NCBI RefSeq assembly: GCF_949628265.1
Contig: NC_088790.1
Coordinates: forward strand, 17,054,545 to 17,118,544
Direction of reading: 5' to 3'
From: Cloeon dipterum
Lineage: Eukaryota; Arthropoda; Insecta; Ephemeroptera; Baetidae
Length of the DNA stretch: 64,000 nt
Below are positions 47,355 to 59,269 of the stretch, one piece after another (the first letter of the stretch is position 1; each line of letters starts with the position of its first letter). The notes below the pieces were generated by a model. The model was given only the letters and a program-made list of their open reading frames with translations. It did no database searches and had not been told where the DNA came from. Both the position numbers and the translations under genes were made by a program.

Positions 47355-47451
47355 TAATAAAATTAGCGATCCTAGTTCAAATTTAAACAATCAAATAATT
47401 TAAATTCCTTAACAAGAATAATTGAAATAATTATATCTGAAGCAAACCCAC

Positions 47452-48618
47452 TGGTGCATCCGCAATGTAGACGGAGTGCTTCCACTTGCGTGTGTCCAAC
47501 GAGTCGAAGTGATCTTGGAAAAGGAGCTGCCCTTTGCAGACAGGTTTTCCGTTCACAATCGTACTGGAAGGTCGGCACTGCTGAGCTGCTGCAGAAGGTC
47601 GTTTAGTGGTGGCCGCAGCCGGCAGTTTCGGAGCCGGAGGACGAGGCGTTGCGGCGGGAGCCACAGGGGCGGCAGGCCGTGGCGGCATTGGCGAGCTGCC
47701 CCCGGCACTCAACTCCACTCCAGGCCATGTTATATTTTCGGGCACTTCTTGAACTGCTTGGTTTGGAAGTGGAGTTATGGCTGAATGGCCCAATGTTAGT
47801 CAAACAGTAAAAAATATAGCTTTATATGATTGGAAACTTTGGAGGATTGATTATGAGAGATCTGATATGAGAGAAAGAGATCTCGTTATTTCCTCATTGA
47901 AAATTATTTATATGCAGGAAATATACTGTCGAAAGGAAATTCCACAATAATAACTTTGAGTTGTGATATATCTCGGTAACATGAAAGAGGCATCAGTCAA
48001 CAATACGTTGCATAAAGACATAATTCGATTGGTAGCGAGTTATCCTAAATTGGAGTTTTTATGGCTAAAATTATTTTTGTACGCTCAAAAATGAAAATAT
48101 TGTAATAAAATTTCTGATACTAATCTTATTACAACTACAACTTTTTATATTTCTACGTTGGTTTCCCCTTATGTAATCTTTGGTTAAATAAACTTCCTTG
48201 AGCTTTACAGCTACTAACTTGAAACTTCTAAGAAACATATTGACGATAAAAATGTATTTTCGTGCTTGTTCCATTGGACTATCGAAGCAAGATTAATTGT
48301 TCCGGAAATGCCTACTTTCAAGAGTGTGGTTTTCCCCTTAAAATGCCAATTTTCCTAAATCGTATCTAATCAGACCCTATACGACTGATATTTTAATCGA
48401 CATGCGTATATTACCATTGACCCTGAAGGAATGTGGTCCTGAAAAGTGCAGCTTGCCCTTGTGCTCAACGGCAAGTTTGTAGTTGATGATGTCACCTTCC
48501 TTGAGAACTTCGTGAGGAAAGAAGAAAACCCAGAGGCGGTTGCTGTGCGCTTGGCGGAGTTCCTTGGTCAAGCTGGCTGTTGTGTCCGAAATGGACAGCG
48601 GCTTATTCACGTTGGCCA
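47452..48618 (-). pseudogene. GNBP pseudogene fragment (exons 2 and 3 only)
   Basis: An exon-2-like block (48415 to about 48618, truncated at its 5' end) and an exon-3-like block (47780-47452) remain. They encode the CBM39 core, the Pro/Ala linker and the start of the GH16 domain, ending IADAP. Exon 3 differs from the parent by one deleted codon and a few substitutions and has no stop. Exon 1 with the signal peptide, and exons 4-10, are absent. No functional recognition protein can be made, although the fragment could be transcribed. The relative lack of stops suggests a recent event. Confidence 0.85.
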
Positions 48619-49074
48619 GAACCATATTGCAAACTTTTTTGCCGTTGTTCGTTTTAATGAAAATTTTGACTTTTGCTATTTGACATGAAAAATAAACAAT
48701 GATGTAGGGAAGAGTGATTAAAAATGTAATTCAAAAAATTGGAAAGGAGAAAAATTGAACTACAATTATTGAACTGATGTAATTCAAAATATTTTTCCAA
48801 TTGAGACGTGCTAAGTTTCGATGAAGCCAACTCAAGACTCTAAAATATAAAACAATCTGTTGATATTTTTTCGCTAGGGTTAAGGCTATAGGCCATATTT
48901 CGACGACTTGTGTCGATAATAATTCACTTCCGTTTGATAGGATTGCTACACTACTCCGAAGTGAGTAAGCACTCGTCCGTCTGCAGTCGCCCGCGACGCA
49001 CGTTTTGAGATATTATAGCTCTAATCCAGAATGCAAGGAGAAAAGAACAGGAGTGCGAATCAAACGTCTCTACC

Positions 49075-52000
49075 ATGAGGGCCTGTTCTTACGGAATTTT
49101 TGTATTGGCTGTTATCCATACATTGATACACGTGAGTCAATACTGTAATTTACCAAACAAGGAGTCATTACTTATAGTTCTTATTTTTTTTAATTGTTTT
49201 TAGTTTTTTTTATAAAAATGAGCCTGCACCATAACTAAATTTGTATTGACTTAAAAAAGGTTAATGCAGACTCACATTATTTGCTTTGATGCAAATATTC
49301 TTAATTTTATTTATGAAAAAACTGCGTCTCGATCCAGTTGGTTAAAACTGAAATGTTGTGCGAACCTTTTTATCAGGCTTGCTTAATCGGAGAGAACAAA
49401 CCCCTTCTATTATTCCCCCTTTTACTGTGTATGCAAATATGATTTTACTGCACACATGGTGATGCCAAAAATATTTCAACTATCGTGCATCTATAGTTCA
49501 AAAGACTATTCATAACAAGTCTGAGTGGCTCACAGTATTTGTAAATCACATGCACTGCGTACGCTTGTAAGGCAAGTAAATGCATTAAACGTGGGTCGAG
49601 TGAGGGAAGCATTGTAAATATTATTTCAATTCAAATATCACATGTGATCGAAGAGAATGAAAAATTAGAGTGAAATCAGGAGCAGACGAAGATTCAGAAT
49701 GATTGTACTATTCATAAGCACATAGCCTTGAACTCGTTATCCGAAATGCCTGCCCGCGGAACTCTGCACTGCTTGGTTGTAGAATACAATCAAGCCATAA
49801 CACAAATTCAATATGTAACAATCGCTACTCTATTATGAGAAATCTCCAAACACGCCACCACCCCCCAGAAAACTCTATCACATAAATCTTTACTTAATGC
49901 ATGTGTTTAAATCATAAATTAATTTTGAAATGTCACATACGATTTTGCATGATATACAATTTATTGCTGACAATAAGTATGTAGTTGCCTGGATCATTTT
50001 TTAACTAGTACATTTAAGTGACAGTTGAGGATAAATTATTTATTTATATATTTGGTTTTTGCAGGGCGCGTTCGCTTCCTATCCAAGACGCATTCCTTGT
50101 ATGAATGAAACGACTGCGTTCCGTAAGTAAAGAGAAAAAATAAAATAAATAATTAAATTTGTTGTTAAATCATTACAGCAAACACACTTAAAACATCGTT
50201 TGATGTCGAAGAAAACTTAATTTCATTCGATTGGCCAACCGACCTGGAATATGATGTATACAACAAATCTCAACTGAAATTTTACAGTGCTGGTCCTGAA
50301 GAATGCCTCGATGAAAATAAAATAGAGCAATTTGCGCCCCCAATAAAATTCGATATAAGCCCGTGTCGAAAATCTCTTGAATGCAGCAGCATTAAAGAAA
50401 CTTTTAGGGTTCCATACCAGATTTGGGATATTAAACCTTTAATTAAAGTATGCCTGGAATTCCCATCCCCAGTAAAACAAAGAAGCATATGTTCAAGTTG
50501 TTTCAAAGATGAGAGAAAAAAATATTCAATCTCTGCGAACGGGAAAGAATTCAGGTAAGCGCTTTTTGTTTTCCTCGCAGAAAATGAATGAAAACATAAC
50601 TTTCCTGTTCAGTCTGTTTGTGCTGGGTGCTTGCATCATTTGATTTGAATTTTTGGATTTCATTAGGGTGCATGAACACCTTTCTAACATCAAAATCGTT
50701 TTCTTAAGCTCTTAGCTGTATCTGAGAAAAGTTTTTCATTGGAACCAAAATAACTTGATCGGCGCGCCTTATACATGTTTTTCTTTCATTTATATATTTT
50801 TAGCAACAAAGTTTTTAACACTTCATATGCGAAGTCAAGAAATTAAATTAGTAGATTTTTGTAACATGAAAGATACCTGCTCAACAATTAGATATTTAAC
50901 GATATTTAATTTTTGTATTGAAAACGGCAGTGCCAAAATCTATTAGTAAAATTTAAAATTATTACATTTATTATTAGTCTTCACAGCCTGAGAAAATATT
51001 ACTAAATATTAAATGATTAGTGATATAAAATAAAATACTTTTTTTTAAAACTTTGCAGACGAGAACGGGATCAAAGAATATATGGAAACTTTAACGTGGA
51101 TATCGAACCCAAACTGAGGCCTCCACTCAAGGTCTATGTACAGATGATAGACGAAGCACATCACAATAATGCATTTACCTTTGATAAAAATGAGTCCATT
51201 AGCTGGGACATAATAGCAGTGCAAGAGGCAATTAATATTTTTTAATTCCTTTATCAAATAATACAGCTCGGTTATCATGCTCTTTTTTATTTCAGGAAGA
51301 CGGAAACTCTCAAATTTCAATGAATGGACCATGCGAGTTGGTAGGAAATATTATTTCTTATATCTTATTATTTCTACTAATTTCAGTATAATTAAATTCA
51401 CCCAAAAATGTTTTTTTCTTTTAATTATAATTTATAGCTATTCAGCTGTGATAATATTTGAAAAACGTTAAAAGCTGATCTTTCCAGGTGTAAATGTGTG
51501 CAAATCATTCCCTGCTTTCTATTTAGTTAAAAATAATGTATCATTCAAGTACACACGCCCAGTTCCAAGAAACGTCATCAAGCTTGTAATGATTCGTTTT
51601 TATTTTTTACTTATCGTCAATAAGTAAGAGCAGCGAATAAGAATACTGCTAGCTGGGTAGAGATTCTTCATGGCGGAGTAACAGGATTTCGGATCAATTT
51701 TCGGATCCTACAATGTCTAAAATCTTTATTCGCATAACAAAGAATGCAGATCTTGTGTTTAATTGAGATATCTCTGTTAAATTAAATTTTAAATCGTCAT
51801 TCTTCGCTAAAAAATTCCCTATTTATTTGCCGATCAGGATAATTCTGCCCACGACATTTCCAATGTTCGCTGTAGATTTGGAAAAGCTTCAATTCTAGGA
51901 AAACAAGTTGGATTCAAGGCAAGCCATAAATATTTTGAATTCTGAAGAAGATTTAACCAAACATATCAATCTTCCAGGTTTTAATTTTTGATGAGGAATG

Positions 52001-53224
52001 CACCATTCCTTATATGATCATTTACGGCGCTGTCTTTGAATGTACGTACGTGCGGTTCTATTATTTGAAGAGCGAGCTTAACATTTTGTCAATCTCCAGT
52101 CAAGGTAAAGAATTGCAGCGAAAATTGCATTGAAGAGGAAACAGTGCTTAAAGCCACCAAACCAAACGAGTACACTCTTAAACTGGTCATTCCTTTGAGC
52201 GTTTTGGCATCAATTTCATTATTAGGCATCATGGTAAAGAAAAGGTCATCTATAAGGAGAAATCTCAGATGCGACAAAAATGCTTATCAAGGTAAAAAAG
52301 CGTCCAAAACATTTTAAATGGCATTTTTTTGTGTGAATCTGCCAGCAAAATTTTTCTCGTTGCTTCATTTGGGTAAAATTTATTATTATTTTTTTAATGC
52401 AAGGAATTTTCTGTGTGAAAGACTGAAAGAAATGAAAAAAGTGACACATATTCAAATTTTAAATTTGATTGATTTAAACGACTTTCCTCCCAACAAAGAA
52501 TGTTTTAATTATAAGAACATCTAATGGTTTCGATTTTTATGCCTACATTTTTTATCAGTATCAGAAACTCCTCGTTCACCGATGAGCAATTGGAATGGAA
52601 GCAGAATGAATCTTAAGTTGGTGCTGATTTATTTAAAAAAGTCTGAGCAGTTCATGGAGGCTGTCAACGAACTGAAAAAACTCCTCTGCTCGCAATTTCC
52701 CACAAGTGAAGTAGGAAGATTAATTTTCTTTTCGTAAGCAAAGTAATTTTTCAACGAAATTTAGGTCATTGATATATTTGACGAGGACTACGAAAAGGAA
52801 TTCAACATCCACGGATTGCATTTTATCGCAAGGCTAACTCGAGAGGAATATGCGAATTCCAACGTCAAGATTATTTTGATCCACAGCGACGAAACTGTTC
52901 ATCTCCTGCACAAGCGCGGCAACCTGGTTGAACGGGAGGAAAACGAGAAGCTGATTCATTTCGTGAACAAGGATCTGATGGAAAACCCGTGCCAGTTGAA
53001 ATACAACAAAGTGTACAACGTGTGCCTCGAAAAGTTCCCTCTCACCCACCCAAACCAGAGGCTTTATTTCAACAATCTGACTCTCTATCACTTCCCGAAA
53101 CACTCTGAATTGCTCTGCAGAGATCTTTGCAAGTAAGCTTAATATTGCACAGCGAATTTTAAATTGTTCTAACGATTTGTTGCAATTATTATTTTGTAGA
53201 TGTTGCAGTGTTACCAACGTATGA
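49075..53224 (+). CDS. SEFIR-domain receptor B (IL-17 receptor-like), 11 coding exons
   Basis: The exons are 49075-49131, 50065-50122, 50179-50554, 51059-51218, 51296-51340, 51838-51918, 51978-52041, 52100-52291, 52559-52710, 52765-53132 and 53200-53224. All phases agree and give 525 residues without stops. A 19-residue signal peptide exon identical to that of SEFIR-A is followed by a Cys-containing ectodomain of about 290 residues, a TM helix at about 308-326 (LVIPLSVLASISLLGIM), a basic stop-transfer segment and a SEFIR domain (about 358-480). The intron after 51918 is of GC-AG type (TTCAAG/GCAAGC). Exon 3 lacks the SINE of SEFIR-A and has an 11-residue insertion around ENKIEQFAPP. The SEFIR exon 52765-53132 encodes the same protein as in SEFIR-A. 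The role by analogy is a cytokine-type receptor using an Act1-like adaptor. The ligand is unknown. Confidence 0.85.
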
Positions 53225-53482
53225 AATTTCTGGAAGTTGGAGAGTAAAGTGACGATAATTTTTACAGGCGTGTGAAAATTTTTCCACAGACAGTTAAGCA
53301 TTTACGTTCTTGAAGCTAGTATTACAGTTTTTATTTTCAATTTTCTTTATTTTACTCTTACTTACTATTAAACATTTTTATAGTATTTATATTAGTGTAT
53401 GGTTAGTTTATATAAGTGTCATAATCTCCAGACAAGGCATTTGTATTTTTACATTTATATGACGAATTTTAATTTAACACTC

Positions 53483-53488
53483 AATAAA
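53483..53488 (+). terminator. poly-A signal of SEFIR-B
   Basis: AATAAA lies about 260 bases after the SEFIR-B stop, equivalent to the signal at 46771. Confidence 0.55.
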
Positions 53489-53946
53489 ACTTAGTCACTA
53501 TAATTTTTTATTCGTGTTTTATAATTTAAGCCTAACCTGTTTATTTGTTAGGAATATCCAGAACCCAGCTGGCCCATAACACAGTAAACAAAGTTGAACC
53601 CAGTATCAATCATTTATTGCTTTTGCAACAAAATTTTCCAGCATTTTATCCTGCACAGTTGTCAAAAAATAGGAAACAAATTTCATAAACACATATATGG
53701 CAATGATAAAAATGCAGGAAGAGAAAAAAGAGCAATCAAAAATTTAAAAAGTAATCTCCATTATTAAATTGATCTTGACCATAATATGGCTGTATGATAA
53801 TACAGATTTTGTAATTAAATTTCTCGTTATTACCAAATAATAAGTCTATTTCGAACCAGTGATATTTTAATATTTTTGAGAAGATAAAATAATTGAATGA
53901 ATTTATTATTAAACGCATATATGCGTGCGACACTAATCCTATACAA

Positions 53947-54771
53947 TCAATTCTTACAAGTCTTCGCTGCTGTTCTTAAACTAATTCTTTTTACTACACA
54001 TTTCAAAATATGGTATTTTTCACACTGTTCTCCACAAAATCTACATTTACAAATCTCCTGAGGTTCATAATGGTACATCTGAGTTGCACAGAACAAATAG
54101 TGATATCCATGGCATGCAAATCGAGTAAATACATGTCTATCTTCAAAATTCGGCACCCTCCAATTCCCATTCATCATTGTTTGAGTTTCATAAAATGCAT
54201 CACAAATCAAGCGTCTATTCATAATCTTTATGTTAACAAACTTCTTATAATTATCAGTTTCAGGGAGATCATATTTCATTTTAAGATCTGTAGCAAAAAG
54301 GTTTAAGTCTTTGGTCACCAGTTCATAGACGTATCGCGATCTATTGTATTTAGAGATCCCCAGCACTTTCTTTAGATATCGGGTTTTGACTCGCTCTAAT
54401 GTTTCAAAATCATGAATAGTAAGATAAGGCCAAATAACTTCTATGCCATAAGAGGCAGTAGGAGAAACTTTTAGGTCAAAGAGTTTAACTGCCGTTTCAA
54501 TGGAAAGTTTATGCAAGTTTTTAATACTATACGTTGCCATAAGGGCTGCCCTCGCTCGTTTCTCCACATGCCTACCAAAGGATAATCCTGATACTTGAAA
54601 CATAACACCCAAATAACAAAATTCAGGGACAAAATCCACATTCACACCTTCTAATACAATTTTTTCATTCAATGCATAACGACCTCGTCCCTTATTTCTA
54701 AATTTCATTGCCTTACATTTATCTAAGTTCAACTGAAGACTTCTAGTTTGTAAGTATTCCTTTACAGCCAC
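53947..54771 (-). mobile_element. 5'-truncated non-LTR retrotransposon, reverse-transcriptase C-terminal part
   Basis: An open frame of about 274 residues covers the end of a LINE reverse transcriptase. The LNLDKCKAMKFRNKG segment and YLGVMFQ (the classic 'K-[ST]-K ... YLG' stretch after the catalytic palm) are followed by the thumb (HVEKRARAALMATYSIKNL). The C-terminal Cys/His knuckle is CKCRFCGEQCEKYHILKC. The catalytic YADD and the endonuclease are missing, so it is dead on arrival. The family resembles mobile elements with apparent Jockey/CR1-like tails, but I cannot name it. It lies just outside the 3' edge of duplication unit 2. Confidence 0.85.
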
Positions 54772-55008
54772 ACACAGAAGATAAAATAAATAAGTTTTTT
54801 AATACTTTTTTTCGTATGTCTTTAAAGAGTGTAGGCAGCGATTGAATCGCGCGGTGTTTTTAAATCTCGTCGCGTTTTCTATTCACGCTGACTGAGAGTG
54901 CCCTCGTGCAAGCGCTAGTGCGGTTCTCTTTTTATCAGTTCGTCCGTTGGTCGGCGGTGGCAAGAGAAGAGAAGAGCGCGAGCTAAAAGAGCGAGAACCA
55001 ACGCAGCA

Positions 55009-58000
55009 ATGATGGGCATGCCATTCGCTGCCCTTTTACTTATTATTTCTATTTTGAGCTGTTTCACCAACCTTGTCATTGCTGACAATTTAAATTGCCC
55101 AGTGAGTATATTTTACCTATTACAATATTTTAATAATATAGAGGTGTTAAGAAATAACCTAGCTTTAAACGGAGATAAATAATTTTAGCCTTGCTATTTC
55201 TATCTTCGTTTTGCGACGATAGAGAAGAATATTGCGTGAAATTTTATTTGCGGTTTTAGCAACGTGTTTTCCCTTCAATCACTCGCTCTCAACGATAAAA
55301 GATGACTGCTACGACGTGATTAAATGAGAGCTGTTATTGCTTACGTCATAGGGTTACAGAGACGACCACATGCGCTGTTAAAAATAATCGGAAGCAGAGC
55401 AAAATGAATTCCTTTTTCCTTACGAATTTAAAGAAATAATTAAGCGCTTTGATTTGTATTTAATTGATATTTGCCATTTAAAAGCACTGACGCAACAAAT
55501 CTAGCTTTGAGACGCATATGCATTAGTTCAAGGCAACATTGCTATCACAATTTGTGGTTTCATTCGCGAAGGAAGTGCTATAAGAAGTTGCCTTACATGA
55601 TTATTTTTAAATAATAATATTTAAAAAAGCATGGTAGAGCAGTTTTAAGTAATTTTTATTTAATATTTCTAAAACATTAAAATTCTACACAAAGCGTGGA
55701 CAGGGAAAAATTTTCCTTAATCACAAATACGAGAAAAAAACTAAAACCTTTTTGTTCCTTCCCTTATTACAGAAATATTTATTAAAAAATAAGTTTAGTT
55801 TAAATATATAGATCTTCTTTAGACAAAATATGTGACGCGAAAATTTTAAAGTGGATTAAGTTCAAATAAAACTTTTTGTTTGCCAAAATTTATAAATAAA
55901 ATCAATAAATGTAATAATAAAATTGAATTTTTAATTAATAAAGCATCATCCCCTAGACGACCCAAGTGACAATATGTTCACCGAGACGAGATTTTGATAA
56001 GCCAATAAGCTGCAGCAGGAAAATATTTATTACAAAAATCATGCGTAGCATTAAGCGAAAGGGTGAGCGTGGGTCGTTTTTCTCGTGATCTTTCCTTTTG
56101 GCGTCTGACAGTGAATAAATTGATAGCAAAACCCACATCTATCGGGATTGCATCAACGTATGAACAGGAAAAATTTGTCCAAAATGTTACTGTGATTTTG
56201 AGGAAAACACCTAATTTCGTCTAAATACTGAGGATCCATTCCAACTGGGTGTTGACAATGTTTGGCCCAAACTGTGCCTGTATTTTTACTGCATTCTATG
56301 ATGAGAATAAACAGCAAAAAAATTTTAAGTAAAATTAAAATTTAAGCTGGAGATTGAAATCATTTTTAAAATTTAAGGTATCAAAAGCTCAAATTAATAC
56401 TGAAAATCTTGTGGAAAAGATTAAAAAGTATAAATAATTTGTTTATTATTGTTGCAAAGTTCAATACATGTAGAGTTCACAAAGTCTAAAAGGAAATAAT
56501 TTAATGTGCTATAATATGGAAGTAGGTACTTTGCAAAATTAAACACGTGGATAGTGTCAACGCTAACATAATAATCCGATGGATGAAGTGAATATCAGTT
56601 TGAAATCCCTATTTGGCATCGATTTGGTAATGAAGACGAAATAATTTGATTAATTTAAAAGTAACAATACCACATTAACAACTCAATATCTAAAACTAAC
56701 TAAGCTATTACTTGAGATTTCAGTAATTTGACACTTTTTTGGCAAAGGAATATGATGTGAAATGAATATTCTGAAGATTCACAAAGTTTTATATAAATTT
56801 TATGAACAAAATTCAGAGCGAGTATTATAGTTTTATATTTAAATCGCTTTTTCACCCATAGCATATTTCCACGATAGTTAATTTAAATCTTATGAATTTT
56901 TCAGAGGTCATTTGATCAACATAGAAACGAACGGTCTATAGCCTGTTCAAGTTCAACTGATATACGTAAGCTTATATTCAATTGTGCTCCATATTCTATT
57001 ACTAATGTTTGACTGATACAGCAAAACGCGTGAATGCCTCTCTAACTGCATGGGGAAAACAGCATATCACCGTTTCTCTCGTCTGGCCACTTATCAACTG
57101 TGATGATTTCAAAAATTACAATGTGATGGTGACCATTTACAGGAAAAATGAGCCTGATGATCTCGCATTCCGTGACAAAGACCGTTACTTTACGAAATAT
57201 TACACCCTAAGGACGGATCAAAGTAGTCCTGCCAGTTCTGGCACATTGGAACAGTTCCAAATCAAGGCCAAACGGGGCTACTATGGATTGAAATTGGTTT
57301 TATCGCCGAGAATCCGAAATTTCAATGAATGGTCATCTTCCACTCTCTACGTTGATGGAGCAACAAATTACGCTAACCTCTCATTCAAGCATTATAAAAA
57401 GGAAACGCTCCGGTAAGTTTCCTCTTTGGAAATTCCGATAAATTAGGAAATGCTATGGCCAATTCATTAATTCTTTCTTATAGTAATTTATACTTTATCA
57501 TAAAATCCGCAGATTGAGCCTAGACCAAAAAGTTCCAGCCATATTCAATGGACGAATTGAACCTAAATTAGATCCCTATGCAAAAGTTTACATCTCGATG
57601 ACGAATAACAGTGCGCACACAAATCAATGCGTCTGCGATGAGAATACAATCGATTGGGTAGTGTTCGACGAAGCGTCACTAGAAGTAAATTTCATCTGAA
57701 CTTGCATTTACGAATAACTCTCTTGAAAATTTTCAGGAGCAGAAAGATGGCGTTCGCGAGTCACTAAATTCGCTAGAAATAAATTGCACATTGGAGTCAA
57801 AGGTAATATTACTTTATTTCAGACTTTCTAATGTTTCATTTTTTCCACGCAGGATAACTCAACCGTCATCGAATGTGACTTTGTCAGAGTTCCAGTCGAG
57901 GAAGATGGCGTATATTTCAAGGCATGCATTTTCATTTATACTTAAAATAAATGTGAAATTAATTAAAAACTGGTTATATACTTTTATATTACAGGTAATT

Positions 58001-59269
58001 GTTCGCGGAGATAGTTTGTGTGAGTATGGCTCCGAGGATAATACAAACATTTGTTGCGCTGAATTCTTTTGTAAGTGTTTTGCAACGTGAAAAAAATTTC
58101 CAAAATTAATTAGACGCACCTTCCAGATAAAGTAACAACTAGTCCTACAGACAAATACAACGCCCCACCAAAGTCGGATAATGATCTCCATCAGCCTGGA
58201 GTAGCAATGCGTACAATAGCAATTCTGCTTGTGGTAGTGTGCACCTTGGCGTCGATTGGAATATTGTTCATCCTGATAAAGAATAGAACCTTCATTTGGA
58301 AGACTTTGATGAGAAAGTATGAGATGGAGCCACAAGGTGAGAGAAAATAAAGCACACTTGAATTGAGAAATAAAAACATTATGTAGCTGTTGTGTAGTCG
58401 TGGTGGCGCTGAAATTGCGCATCGCTCAACAGACAACCAAATTTTTACTGTCGGAATTGATAGTTGCCCTTTTCTTTAACAAAAATCGCGTTTGGTTTGA
58501 GTTATGCGCAATTTTTCCGATCCTAGACACTGTGGTCTTAAAAAATTCGTATACTTATAAAGTTTACAATTATTTTAAAAGCGTTTTCTAAACCACTGAT
58601 GAGCACGACTAATAGAAGTAAAATGAGCCTTAACATATTGCTGGTCTACTCTAAAACCACCAAGAATTTCAAGGATGCCGTTGGAGAATTGAATAAAAAT
58701 CTCTGCACAGTTTTCCCATCAAGCGAGGTATGTTTTTATACATTAAAAATTAAATCTGAGTTAGCAACAAACCTTTCAGGTCATCGATATATTCCATGAA
58801 GATTACGAACAGCAATTGAACATCCATGGATTAGAGTTTATCACCAAATTCACACGAGAGGGAGGCGCAAATCCCAATGTCAAGATAATATTGATCCACA
58901 GTGATGAAACTGTCGGTCTCCTGCAAAAGCGTGGCCACTTAAAAGAATGCGAGGAAAACGAGAAGCTGATTAAAATCGTGTACAAGGATCTGACGGAAAA
59001 CCCGTGCCAGTTGAAATACAACAAAGTGTACAACGTATGCCTCGAAAAGTTTCCTCTCACGGATCCGAACCAGAGAATAAAAATGAACAATCTAACTACT
59101 TATTACTACCCGAGGCACGCTGAATTGTTGTGCAGGGATCTTTGCAAGTAAGAAAATTTTAAATCAGTTATATGCTTTCTAAATGATTATTTAATTACTA
59201 TTAATAAGCGAATTTAATTTTCCAAAATTTTAATTGCTAAATCCACTCTATAGGACTGCCGAGGTGTAA
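55009..59269 (+). CDS. SEFIR-domain receptor C (IL-17 receptor-like), 11 coding exons
   Basis: The exons are 55009-55101, 56905-56965, 57022-57412, 57513-57684, 57737-57802, 57853-57921, 57995-58070, 58127-58336, 58582-58727, 58780-59147 and 59254-59269. All phases agree and give 555 residues. A signal peptide (MMGMPFAALLLIISILSCF) is followed by an ectodomain of about 300 residues rich in Asn glycosylation sites, a TM helix at about 339-361 (TIAILLVVVCTLASIGILF) and a SEFIR domain from about 396 (LNILLVYSKTTKNF, VIDIFHEDYEQQL, NVKIILIHSDETVGLL). Exon number, order and phases equal those of SEFIR-B, and exon 10 has the identical length (368 bases). The intron after 57921 begins GC, as in A and B. 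The ectodomain is only distantly similar to A and B, so this is an older paralogue. The acceptor at 58580-58581 is weak and was chosen on frame. Confidence 0.85.
55102..56904 (+). other. SEFIR-C intron 1
   Basis: This is 1.8 kb of AT-rich intron between the signal-peptide exon and the ectodomain. I see no repeat or gene in it. Confidence 0.4.

Larger units (their letters stand above)
47360..53530. repeat. segmental duplication, unit 2
   Basis: This second copy carries GNBP exons 2-3 (exon 2 truncated) and the complete SEFIR-B gene, in the same order and orientation as unit 1. The junction near 48618 joins GNBP exon 2 sequence (GTTGGCCAG) directly to sequence matching 40430 (CCATATTGCAAAC). 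Exon 1 of GNBP and most of the intergenic region were therefore lost. Confidence 0.9.
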
